Shown here one piece after another: positions 16,461-23,746 of a stretch of 23,746 nucleotides of DNA. Numbering within the stretch: position 1 is the stretch's first letter; each line of letters starts with the position of its first letter. Made by a program: the position numbers and the translations under genes. Below the pieces are notes generated by a model, which was not told the DNA's origin, made no database searches, and saw nothing but the letters and a program-made list of their open reading frames with translations. Source of the DNA: Pavlovales sp. CCMP2436 (taxonomy: Eukaryota; Haptophyta; Pavlovophyceae; Pavlovales); assembly GCA_026770615.1 (NCBI GenBank), contig MU631340.1:303261-327006 (forward strand), written 5' to 3'.

Positions 16461-17265
16461 ATGGCCTCGCGCTCGGCACCGTCCGGCGGGTTCGTTCTCG
16501 CCGCGCTCGCGCTTCTGCTCGCGTCCGCCTCCGCGCTGCGAGCGGTGAGCGGCCGGGCGACGCGGCGTGCCGCCCCGGCAAGCAGCCTGGCGAGGATGAG
16601 TACCACGGCTGCGGCGGAGGCTGAGGCGGCTGGACCCTCTTGGGTGCTCTCGCGAAAGCTCGTGCGGAACCCGGTCTCGCTCCGGCTTGAGGAAATAATA
16701 CTCCTCGAGGGCTCGAGCTCCGGCTACGACGTGGCAGAGTTCAGGCTGAGTTTGCCCACGCTTGGGGGCGTCGGTCTCGAGCTGACAGAGCTGGAGGGGA
16801 CGCCCGTCATCGATGGTAGTGTTATGTATTGATACATTAAATAATACATCACACGATAATCGTATTTACACGATTATTTGCGCGATTATCGTAACATCGA
16901 ACATATAATAATTAATACATTATTGATAATATACGATGTTACAAAAACAAATTCAAATTCAAACAAAATCCTAGACGAGGGAACCAAGCTGGTCCGTTCG
17001 ATCGTTGTCGTGAGCTCCCTCGTCGAGGGAGGCAACGCGTGGAAGCGGGCGGGCGACTTGCAAGCCGCGACCGAGCTAGGAAGCGTGGAGCCGGGCGACA
17101 CCATTGTGGCGGTGGGCGACGTCAACACGGAGGCGGCCAGCTACGATGCCACCGTCAGGGCCATCCAGCGCATGGCGTCGAACGACGAGATCACCCTGGT
17201 CGTGAAGCGCCTCGTCCTGCGGAAAGTGGCCTACATCACGGCAGTGCTGCCCTCTGGCGAAGAGC

Positions 17266-17296
<31 letters not shown>

Positions 17297-18927
17297 CAGT
17301 CCTTGGAGGTAATTTGGACCGAAAAATGGATGCTTTTAAAAAACGGACAAATAATGATGGCAGACGGCATTTGAGGGCAGATTCGCGTCTGCTTGATCGT
17401 GGCGAGTACAGCGATGCCTCTAACTTCATCATCGGCCAAGCCGATCGTCCGCAACTCGCGTTCGCGTTTTCCGACCAGCTGACGCTCGGGAGGTAGTTGG
17501 ACTGGAACGGCGCGGAGTGGCCGCGCGCGCGCGCGATGACTCGGGGGCGTGTGCTGATCGCGGGGAAGGTTCGCACGACGGATGGGCGTCGCGCTGTGAC
17601 CATCAGATCGGCCGCATTGTCAATGGCCATCCAATGACCGCTTGGCCCGCACGACCCCCTATCAGCGTTCTGCACTCGCTCAAGTGGCGCGGAGCAGGCG
17701 CGGAGTGGCCGCGCGCGAGCATGACGACCCGGAGACGTGCACCGATCGCGGAGGAGGTTCGCACAACGGGTGCCCGACGCGCAGTGACCATCAGATCGGA
17801 CGTATCTTCGATTGCCACCAAATGGCAGCTTAGCCCGCACGGCCACTAGGGCGTTCTACGCTAGCGCAGGCTGTAGTCCAAAAACCTCCCGGTCCAAATT
17901 ACCTCCAAGGACTGTAAAACTAATACTAATACTAATACAATACTAATACTAATAATATTAATAATAAGGAGTGTGATCGCCTACGATGGCGAGAATTTGC
18001 GCATGGCTCTGATCAGACAGGGCGTTGTCGCCATCAACGATGAAACTGCGCCACGCTACGACACAAAGGGATCGGGCAACTGTGGTGGCAACGGGCTGTG
18101 TTGCACATGTGTAGTGAGTGTCTTGTCGGGTGCGGAACATCTCAACGAGCGCACAAAGTCAGAAAAGCAGCTGCTGCGGAAGGTAAGTTTTTTTTTTGAT
18201 TTGATTTGATTTGATTTCTTTCCTTACACACTCCAGCGCCATAGGCGTGTGGGGTGTTGGCCTCATGGTGTATTCGCTCAAATAGGAGGAGGGTACGTAG
18301 TACTATATAACTTATTCCGCCCCCTCCTATCAGTAACATAGTATGGTTAATTAATATAGCAACGTTTAAAACTAAGAGTGATTTGATTTCAATCGCAGCT
18401 GCTGCGGAAGGTGCGTTTATTTATTTATTTAGATTTTTAGATTTTTTATTTGATTTGATGTCCTTCCTTACACACTCCAGCGCCATAGGCGTGTGGGGTG
18501 ATGGCCTCATGATGTATTCTCTCAAATGTGAGGAGGGTACGTAGTACTATATAAGTCATTCCGCCCCCTCCGTCGGTTCATGAAGACTACTACTCATTAA
18601 AAGTGCAATTGTGGCATTATCTGTTCTTTCTTAATTCGGCAATGGGCCTGCTGCTCTTGCTGCAACTAACTACTATGACTGGCCCGATGCTCTCCTTCGC
18701 TCTGACTGCCTTCCGTTTCCGCCCAGGCAAACATTTCCTGAGGACCCCCTGCGCGAGTGGTCTCTGACCGCCCCCTCCCCGACCGTCCCCGCCCTGCGTG
18801 CCTGTAGGTCACCCGATGGCGACAGAGCTGTCGCGCGCGGATTTTAATAGGAGGCGCCGGTGCGCCCGTGGACGAGATCAAGCTGCGAGTGCAGCTGGCG
18901 CCCCGCAGCCCAAAACCCAGCAGCTGA
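16461..18927 (+). CDS. Plastid-type PDZ domain - 2Fe-2S ferredoxin fusion protein, four exons
   Basis: Exons 16461-16815, 16975-17266, 17969-18182 and 18808-18927 join in phase across GT-AG introns into 326 aa. The leader MASRSAPSGGFVLAALALLL followed by ASASALRA looks like a bipartite plastid pre-sequence. Residues about 90-200 form a PDZ domain: LPTLGGVGLELTEL, VVVSSLVEGGNAWKRAG, GDTIVAVGDV and EITLVVKRLV. Residues about 217-326 are a 2Fe-2S ferredoxin: VIAYDGENLRMALIRQG, the cluster ligands in C-GGNGL-C-CT-C, and the fourth Cys in RWRQSC on the last exon, then DEIKLRVQLAPRS. All four Cys are present, so the domain should bind its cluster and carry electrons; the PDZ domain would position it on a partner. 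Intron 2 holds a transposon and intron 3 a tandem duplication, yet the coding sequence is intact. The ATG at 16461 is preferred over the in-frame one at 16332 because the leader starts there. Confidence 0.85.
16816..16974 (+). other. Intron 1 of the PDZ-ferredoxin gene, palindrome-rich
   Basis: The 159-bp intron (GTAGTG...CCTAG) is A/T-rich and built of inverted repeats: ACGATAATCGT against CGATTATCGT, GTATTGATAC, and TAACATCG paired with CGATGTTA around 16900 and 16933-16940. Flanking coding sequence joins in phase. Confidence 0.75.
17297..17914. mobile_element. Non-autonomous Tc1/mariner-type element in intron 2
   Basis: 25-bp terminal inverted repeats start CAGTCCTTGGAGGTAATTTG at 17297-17321 and return inverted at 17890-17914. 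Both are flanked by TA (17295-17296, 17915-17916), the target duplication of Tc1/mariner elements, whose ends also often begin CAGT. The 618-bp element has no transposase. Inside, a ~188-bp unit is present twice (from 17511 and 17699) with marked divergence. It lies wholly within a (TAA)n-bearing intron. Confidence 0.8.
18167..18575 (+). repeat. Tandem duplication spanning the end of exon 3 and intron 3
   Basis: GCAGCTGCTGCGGAAGGT at the exon 3/intron 3 border (18167-18184) recurs at 18395-18412. The following A/T tract and the block from TTCCTTACACACTCCAG to CCGCCCCCTCC (about 18220-18330) recur at about 18464-18570 with few changes. The second copy leaves a 12-base exon-like piece (18399-18410) bounded by AATCGCAG and GTGCG. 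Confidence 0.85.
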
Positions 18928-19289
18928 TGGCAGCTCTGGTGTTAGTAGAATGTGGATATTTCGCCCGGCCAGAGTCTGCTCCGCTGGCAACATGACATGA
19001 TCAATAAAAATAATTAACGCCCGCTTCCTTCACTCGCCGGTTTAATTTACAGCTGGGTAACAGATTCAGTTTCAAGCTGGCGTCTGAGAGTCTGCAGGAT
19101 TACTGAACACTGAGTAGTAATGCAAAGATAATAAATGTGTTTCAATGCCGATTCATAAGTTTAAGAACACATATTAATCTAATGTTAGTTATACAATCGG
19201 TTCGGCCTACTTGATTAGCGACGGTTAATAATTAGAGAAATAAAAAACTAGTATACATAAGACTCGTCTGGACGCGGGCGAGCGCGGCC
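18928..19289. other. Intergenic gap between convergent host genes
   Basis: It holds an AATAAA at 19003-19008, a possible poly(A) signal of the PDZ-ferredoxin gene, the 17-mer TTCAAGCTGGCGTCTGA at 19071-19087 shared with the insertion at 13313-13607, and A/T-rich sequence. No gene is seen. Confidence 0.45.
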
Positions 19290-21644
19290 TTAGTGCATGC
19301 TGGACAGTCGGGGTTGCCTGAGGGGGGAAGTCATCATCCGAGAGGGCGAGGTCTCTTCCCTGTCGGTGGTCGAGTCGTCCAGCGCGAGGAGGGCCGCACG
19401 GAGCGTCGCGATCCACTTGGCGCCGCCCTTTGTGTTCTCGGGACGGAAGCGGTACGTGTGCCGGTCAGGCCCCTTCCACGCGCCTGTAAAATTATTATTA
19501 ACGGCTCCTCAGCATGGATCAACAGGTGGTGTTCGCTCACTGACTTCGTCGACGTCCGACATTAGTCCTGTAAAAAAAAAAAAAAAAAAAAACGGGATGT
19601 TTGCAATTTGCAATTTGTAATTTGCACTACTACAATTTTGCTTTGTAGTAAAAAAAATTCACCGTCGTGCGAGACGACGGGCACCAGCTCGAACATGCCG
19701 AGCGCCGCCTCCTTGTCGCCCGAGAGTTCCGCGAGCTTGTAGCTGCTCAGCGGGAGCGCGAGGCTCTGCGAGGGCACGTCGAGGATGTAGTCCTCGTAGG
19801 TGCAGTAGAGCGTGATCACGCCTGCCTCGACCGAGCCGTACCTAAAACATAACAACGTTAAAACTAAGAGTGAAATTGTTGACGTCCGCTTCGAAGGAGC
19901 CTATAACGTTGTTAACTAATATAACAACGTTTAAAACTAAGAAGAGCGTACCTGCGCGTGTACCCGCGCTCCTTGCCTGCCGAGACGCGCGTCAAGTCTA
20001 CCCACGAGTGGTGGCTCGTCACGGCGAGCTTGGACAGGTTCATCTCGCGGCGCGGGCTGGCAGGCCCACCTGGGATGGGGGGAGGGGGGGAGTAGGATTA
20101 GAATGGGATGCAGCTATCTTTTTAAGCCTCGATGCACGAGTTGTGCTCGTACAGGTGCCCCCCCCCCCTCTCCCCCACCACCACACACACACACACGAAA
20201 GAAAAAAGCCCGTACAGAGGCAACCCCCCCCCTCCCCCCTCAACCCCCCCCCACACACACACGAAAGAAAAGAGTTCCTACCGCCCGGTGAGTCGAACAT
20301 TTATACATATTGGGATAGGGAGAGAGGGTTTGAGGGGCCTGGCGTTATTTATTCTCTTCTGAATCATTCTTCTTCTCGTACCGCCCGGTGAGTCGAAGCG
20401 GCTGATTGCCCCCAATTGCAGTCGACTCGGCGCAGCAGGCGCCTTGCCCCGAAAATGGCTGAGCAAATTCACGCCGCCGCCCTGGGTCATCATGCTCGGG
20501 CCGAACGGGCCATCGCTGCCGAGGACTGTGCTCATACGCTTCATCCGGCCCAACTCGCGGTACACCTCGGGCGGGCGCTCGGGGAATGCGCGGTGTGAGT
20601 ACTTGAGCTGGTCGCTCGAGTACTCGCGGATCGCCGCCTTAGGGGGGGGGGGGTAGGGGAGGGGGGGATAATCTCAGATGACGACAGGGGGATGATGACG
20701 CTATCTGTGTGCTTGGGAACGGTCCTAGGCTAACAGTGTGTTGTTGCTGCACCACTGGGAGACTGGGAGACCTTTACGGGGCCGGACGTTTTTATAGATA
20801 TTTACACACCTTGTACTCCATCCCAATCAAGACAAGCGTGATGCCGCCCGTGATCAGCATGAACGGGGCGACGGGCGCAGTGACGTCGAAGATGACCGTG
20901 TTGGCGACCCGCTCCACTATGAAGGTGAGCAGCGAGGCGGTGAAGGCGTTGATAACCTGCAGTCAGAGAGGAGTCGATTGTCGTGTGTCTGATCAGCCTT
21001 AGCGTTGGGGACGGTATCCGTGTGCTCTGCAAAGGTCCCTTGATCCGAGTGTTTCTCAACACTTGGGTCCGGTGGATACCTGTCAGGGGACGGACGTATT
21101 TCTAGATATTTGATCACCTGGTCGATCACCTATCATATCATATCATGGCATGTCATATCATGGCATGTCATATCATGGCATACCATTATCATATCATATC
21201 ACATCATGGCGTGCATATGATATGATATGATATGCCATACTATGATATGATCACCTGGTTCAGCTTGCCCTTGAGCTTGCGCACCGAGTCCTCGACCGAC
21301 TCGACGGGCCCCTCGAGCGCCCAGCGGCGCGCGTTGGGTACCACGCTGAGGACGACGCACACGACCCAGAGCGAGAGGAAGAGCGTGCAGGCCGAGAGGT
21401 AGACGCAGACGCGCGAGGCCCACTTGCGCCACATCACGTCGTTATCCGAGCCGTCGGGCCCGTACTTCTCGTAGATGTCAAGCATGTCCACGCCGATTCC
21501 GAGCGAGCCGAAGCCCGCCACGAAGGTGGACATGTTGATGATCTGGTAGAAGACGTCGATCAGGAAGTCGAGCTCGCGGGTCAAGGCTGCCACCTTGCCC
21601 TGCGCCAGTTGCCACTCCAGCGTGTGCTTCTGCGCCTTGATCAT
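19290..21644 (-). CDS. Four-helix (Orai-like) membrane protein with C-terminal PH domain, six exons
   Basis: Exons on the minus strand are 21255-21644, 20810-20956, 20382-20637, 19952-20069, 19663-19841 and 19290-19483. They join in phase into 427 aa. From ATG 21644 (MIKAQKHTLEWQLAQGKVAA) the first exon has a helix with NMSTFVAGFGSLGIGVDML, a second hydrophobic helix (LSACTLFLSLWVVCVVLSVV) and ARRWALEGPVESV. Exon 2 carries two more (TASLLTFIVERVANTVIFDV, PFMLITGGITLVLIG). After a long polar linker the last exons form a PH-like domain: YGSVEAGVITLYCTYEDYIL, MFELVPVVSHDG, HTYRFRPENTKGGAKWIATL. The four-helix arrangement with a 'GF' first helix recalls the Orai calcium channel family, but the key pore Glu is not certain. 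The PH domain suggests binding to membrane phosphoinositides. It is divergent from a related gene at 21930. Confidence 0.72.
19849..19943 (+). repeat. Repeat shared between introns of two host genes
   Basis: ATAACAACGTTAAAACTAAG (about 19849-19870) and ATAACAACGTTTAAAACTAA (about 19921-19940) lie as direct repeats in one 110-bp intron, with an inverted AACGTTGT between them. The same sequence, ATAGCAACGTTTAAAACTAA plus GAGTG, occurs in intron 3 of the PDZ-ferredoxin gene at 18355-18380. Confidence 0.75.
20155..20381. repeat. Low-complexity intron with duplicated C-run/CA-run and donor site
   Basis: A poly-C run followed by CACACACACGAAAGAAAA occurs twice (about 20157-20210 and 20224-20275). 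CCGCCCGGTGAGTCGAA, the exon end with its splice donor read on the minus strand, occurs at 20381-20397 and again at 20281-20297. Only the first donor keeps the reading phase. Confidence 0.75.
20638..20809 (-). repeat. Introner-like intron, copy 1
   Basis: On the minus strand the intron starts GTGTGTAAATATCTATAAAA then ACGTCCGGCCCC, and later has GGACCGTTCCCAAGCACACA followed by GATAGCGTC. The same blocks in the same order occur in the neighbouring intron. A G/C-homopolymer tract lies before the acceptor. Confidence 0.65.
20957..21254 (-). repeat. Introner-like intron, copy 2, with duplicated 5' part
   Basis: From about 21117 on the minus strand it reads GTGATCAAATATCTAGAAAT then ACGTCCGTCCCC, later GGGACCTTTGCAGAGCACAC and GGATACCGTC, aligning with the intron at 20638-20809. 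The true donor lies further up at 21254 and has the same ACCAGGTGATCA context as the internal start. Between them is a (TATCA)-type palindromic tract at 21130-21250. Confidence 0.65.
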
Positions 21645-21929
21645 CCTCGCGCGCCCTGCTCCTCAGTGACGACGTCAGACACCTGCTGCTCGCGTCGCCG
21701 TCGGGCAGCTCGAGCTCGCGCCGCCGCCACGACCAACGGCCCGGACCCGCGGCTGAAACGCCGTTCGAGCGATGGCTGCAGACTTTTAAAAAAACGGCTG
21801 CGCCGTCGGAGGTCCGCGCGACGGTCCGCGCAGAGCCTGTCCCCACAACGCGGCTGAGTTCAAACGCAGGCCGTCCCCCCGGGGATCGGATAGAGCGAGG
21901 AGCAGGCAGCAGGAGGACAGCGCAGCAGG
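21645..21929. promoter_or_regulatory. Shared promoter region of a divergent gene pair
   Basis: 285 bases separate the ATG codons of the two related membrane-protein genes. The region is GC-rich without a TATA box and with no other plausible gene, so it probably drives both directions. A short TTTTAAAAAAACGG tract lies near 21783. Confidence 0.45.
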
Positions 21930-22859
21930 ATGCTCGTCTCGGACACCTCCGCGCTGGAGTCGACGATGCGCTCCGGCGAGTTGGAGCGCCAGTTCCGCCG
22001 CCTCTCGCTCTACGTCGACCGTCTGGGCAACATCAACATGCAGGCCACTCTGATCGCGGGCTTCGCCTTCTCCGCGACCACGCCCGAGGTGCTCGATTCG
22101 ATTATGGACAACCTCGGCCCGCTCTCGACGATCTACATCGTCCTCATCTTCATCGCGATTGCCCTCTCCTGCTGGGTGGTGACCGTCTCCCTCAACGTGC
22201 AGATCAAGGCGGAGAAGCTTGCGATGGAGGGGCCAGACGGCTCAGTGCGCTACGCCCTCGCGGCGATCATCAAAGTGTCTGACCTGATCGCGCAGCTGCA
22301 CTCGTGCGCGGCCGCGTGCCTCGGCGGCGCGATGCTCGCCACCATCTGGAACTACCTCAACCCGGCCGTCGCGGCCATCCTGACGGTGATGATCCTGCTG
22401 CTTTTCTGGCACGCCTACCAGTACAACCAGGAGCTCGACGAGCTCTTCTCGCTTGAGGGCAAGCGGCTGGTCGGTCGCGGCGAGCACCTGCAACGCGCGC
22501 TCCTCGTCGCTGCGAAAGAGGAGGAGGAGCGGGAGAGTAAGGGTACGCGTTCAAAGCGGAGTAGTGTGCAGGAGCCGCTGATCGGCAAGCTAGCGACCAG
22601 GGTGCGGTTTACGGGGCTGCCGATGCCGGAAGAGGCCAAGGCCGAGGCGCTCGAGCCGAGAGACACGCCTTCCTTAAGGGCCAGTTGGTGGCCTGGCGGG
22701 GGCGCAAGGAGCGTGCGGGCCGTGAACGGCAGTGCGAGGCCGAGCAGGGGGAGGGCGCTGCCTGCCGTGCCTGGAATCGTAGAGCGAAGCAGTGCGTCCA
22801 ACAACGGCAGTGTCTCCGGTGTCTCCGTTGACGCGGAAGATGCGGACGACGCCAACTAG
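21930..22859 (+). CDS. Four-helix (Orai-like) membrane protein, intronless
   Basis: The 309-aa ORF starts MLVSDTSALESTMRSGELER and ends with an acidic tail DAEDADDAN at TAG 22857. Four hydrophobic helices are seen: INMQATLIAGFAFSATTPEV (about 35-55), TIYIVLIFIAIALSCWVVTV (about 68-88), then CAAACLGGAMLATIWNYL and AVAAILTVMILLLFWHAYQY (about 125-165). The long C-terminal half is cytosolic-type, charged and Ser/Arg-rich. INMQATLIAGF and LSCWVV...AMEGPDGSV match NMSTFVAGF and LSLWVV...ALEGPVESV in the divergent gene, so the two are paralogues. The overall plan recalls Orai channels. I hold the family name loosely because the acidic pore residue of Orai is not clearly aligned. There are no introns, in contrast to the partner with five. 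Confidence 0.78.
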   Translation: MLVSDTSALESTMRSGELERQFRRLSLYVDRLGNINMQATLIAGFAFSATTPEVLDSIMDNLGPLSTIYIVLIFIAIALSCWVVTVSLNVQIKAEKLAMEGPDGSVRYALAAIIKVSDLIAQLHSCAAACLGGAMLATIWNYLNPAVAAILTVMILLLFWHAYQYNQELDELFSLEGKRLVGRGEHLQRALLVAAKEEEERESKGTRSKRSSVQEPLIGKLATRVRFTGLPMPEEAKAEALEPRDTPSLRASWWPGGGARSVRAVNGSARPSRGRALPAVPGIVERSSASNNGSVSGVSVDAEDADDAN

Positions 22860-23132
22860 CAGCGGCTACAGCGTCGAACTGCTCGATGTTCCCAAGCCCG
22901 GGCCGCCACCTGTGACTTTGTACATTTTTAAACTGTCATATTCATCATCAAATTGTTACGAACCGAATTAGTTAGAAACTTCGATGGTTTCAAAAAAACG
23001 AACAAGTCAGTTTCAAATTGTTAGCATTCGCGTGCGCTCTTGAGCGTGGACGGATGTGGGTGAGTACTCAAGGCCAAGGGTGCTCACAGGGGGTTTTACT
23101 GGATAGTTAACCTTTCTTCCATTGCGACATCA
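22860..23132. other. Downstream region without a gene
   Basis: A/T-rich sequence, probably the 3' untranslated region of the membrane-protein gene, followed by unassigned DNA. No ORF is convincing. Confidence 0.4.
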
Positions 23133-23247
23133 CACTTCCGGTCGGCGGCATCCGTCGTCGGGGTTAAGAGAGCTCTTAACCCAATTGTCGGAAGTGGACT
23201 CATAGAGTCCAAGAAAAGTCCAGGAACAGAATGTTCTATTCTGTTCC
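23133..23247. repeat. Series of adjacent short hairpins
   Basis: CACTTCCG (23133-23140) pairs with CGGAAGTG (23189-23196) and encloses GGGTTAAGAG-AG-CTCTTAACCC (23161-23182). It is followed by GGACT-CATAG-AGTCC (23196-23210) and the perfect stem GGAACAGAAT-GTTCT-ATTCTGTTCC (23223-23247). Confidence 0.8.
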
Positions 23248-23385
23248 AACCGTATCTAGAGTTTTTAGGGACCGCCCTATAAACTCGGTTACGTTTAAGC
23301 GAACCGCTCGTTCGTTGTTGGCTTGTGCAAGGTTGTGCAATAATTTCGTCACCTGCCGCGGGGCGCCTCGAGCTCGAGCCGCGCA

Positions 23386-23506
23386 CCTGTACTTAGCAGA
23401 TTCCGTAACTGGCCTGCTGTGTGATCTAGATGGAAGTATATCCCATCACATATATACTTCTATGTGATCACACAGCAGGCCAGTTACGGAATCTGCTAAG
23501 TACAGG
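23386..23506. repeat. Long palindrome with perfect 41-bp arms
   Basis: The arms 23386-23426 and 23466-23506 are exact reverse complements. The 39-bp centre is itself partly self-complementary (GAAGTATAT against ATATACTTC). Part of the arm, CAGGCCAGTTACGGAATC, is repeated directly at 23503-23520. Confidence 0.9.
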
Positions 23507-23531
23507 CCAGTTACGGAATCGATCTTCCGTA

Positions 23532-23746
23532 ATGACCCGATCGACCTTCAGTATACAGGCCTGTGTGATCGACCTTCAGTATATCCACGCCGCAGCGTGG
23601 ACAGGCAACCAGGAGTCGATCTTCCGCCATGACCCGATCGTGCAAACGCTTGCCAGCGCGATCAAGGACGTCGGCGGCTACGCAGTCGCAGAGGACTCCG
23701 CCTTCTTCTCATCCGTTCTCCCGCCAGCCGCCATCGCAGCCGCACA
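23532..23746 (+). CDS. Partial ORF at the window edge, possibly a retroelement C-terminal region
   Basis: From ATG 23532 a frame is open to the window end and becomes protein-like after 23565: VIDLQYIHAAAWTGNQESIF, RHDPIVQTLASAIKDVGGYA, EDSAFFSSVLPPAAIA. The 'RHD.iv..la.a...vG' stretch resembles the segment after the zinc motif in some algal and oomycete reverse-transcriptase proteins, but the Cys/His part is not seen. The first 11 codons lie in a short direct repeat (GATCGACCTTCAGTATA twice, 23539 and 23568), so the gene may start upstream or be a fragment placed here by rearrangement. Confidence 0.3.
   Translation, partial: MTRSTFSIQACVIDLQYIHAAAWTGNQESIFRHDPIVQTLASAIKDVGGYAVAEDSAFFSSVLPPAAIAAA

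Noticed and set aside
17076..17846. 256-aa minus-strand ORF
   Set aside because: It covers a PDZ exon in antisense and the non-coding transposon; an artefact of high GC.
19870..20391. Pro/His-rich plus-strand ORFs
   Set aside because: They come from poly-C and CA runs in an intron of the minus-strand gene.
1..23746. tRNA or rRNA genes
   Set aside because: No cloverleaf or rRNA-like conserved stretch was recognised by eye; a dedicated search was not possible.

Overview
The window reads as a nuclear contig of a single-celled eukaryotic alga carrying a decayed integrated DNA virus. The right half (about 14.4-23.7 kb) has GC-rich, spliced host genes: a plastid-type pre-protein with a PDZ domain and a 2Fe-2S ferredoxin domain, and two related four-helix membrane proteins transcribed head to head. 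Signal-peptide-like leader, GT-AG introns and gene content suggest a protist with a secondary plastid (haptophyte or stramenopile type). The species cannot be named from the sequence alone.

The left part (1 to about 10.2 kb), richer in A/T, is the structural module of a polinton-like virus (PLV, Preplasmiviricota-type). A minus-strand block runs from about 6.9 kb down to 0.9 kb: a coil-rich protein, the A32/FtsK-type packaging ATPase, a small basic protein, a Pro/Ala-rich protein, a 137-aa protein, a long fibre-like protein with an F5/8C (discoidin) domain, and a class-3 lipase. A plus-strand block at 7.0-9.4 kb holds a penton-type minor capsid protein, a small amphipathic protein and a double-jelly-roll-type major capsid protein. 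A GIY-YIG-like nuclease follows on the minus strand. Most viral genes carry one to a few single-base homopolymer indels or in-frame stops, so this is an endogenous, degrading copy, or one with consensus errors in addition.

At 10.5-10.9 kb two ~120-bp arms face each other as an imperfect inverted repeat. This is what a right and a left viral terminal inverted repeat would look like side by side. Beyond it, 11.0-14.4 kb contains nearly all parts of one protein-primed family B DNA polymerase (pPolB), but scrambled: the N-terminal domain and the exoII/exoIII block are inverted relative to the rest, the fingers/motif B block lies downstream of the palm/motif C block, a 28-bp minisatellite sits at one break, and a 295-bp insert with 12-bp direct repeats splits the exonuclease region.

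From 14.4 kb on the DNA is host-like: an unrecognised secreted-type gene, a repeat-rich gap, the four-exon PDZ-ferredoxin gene (a Tc1/mariner-type non-autonomous element inside intron 2, a tandem duplication inside intron 3), the six-exon membrane/PH-domain gene on the minus strand, its intronless plus-strand relative, and a palindrome-dense tail ending in a partial, possibly retroelement-derived ORF. Several introns share sequence with each other, which suggests introner-like elements.
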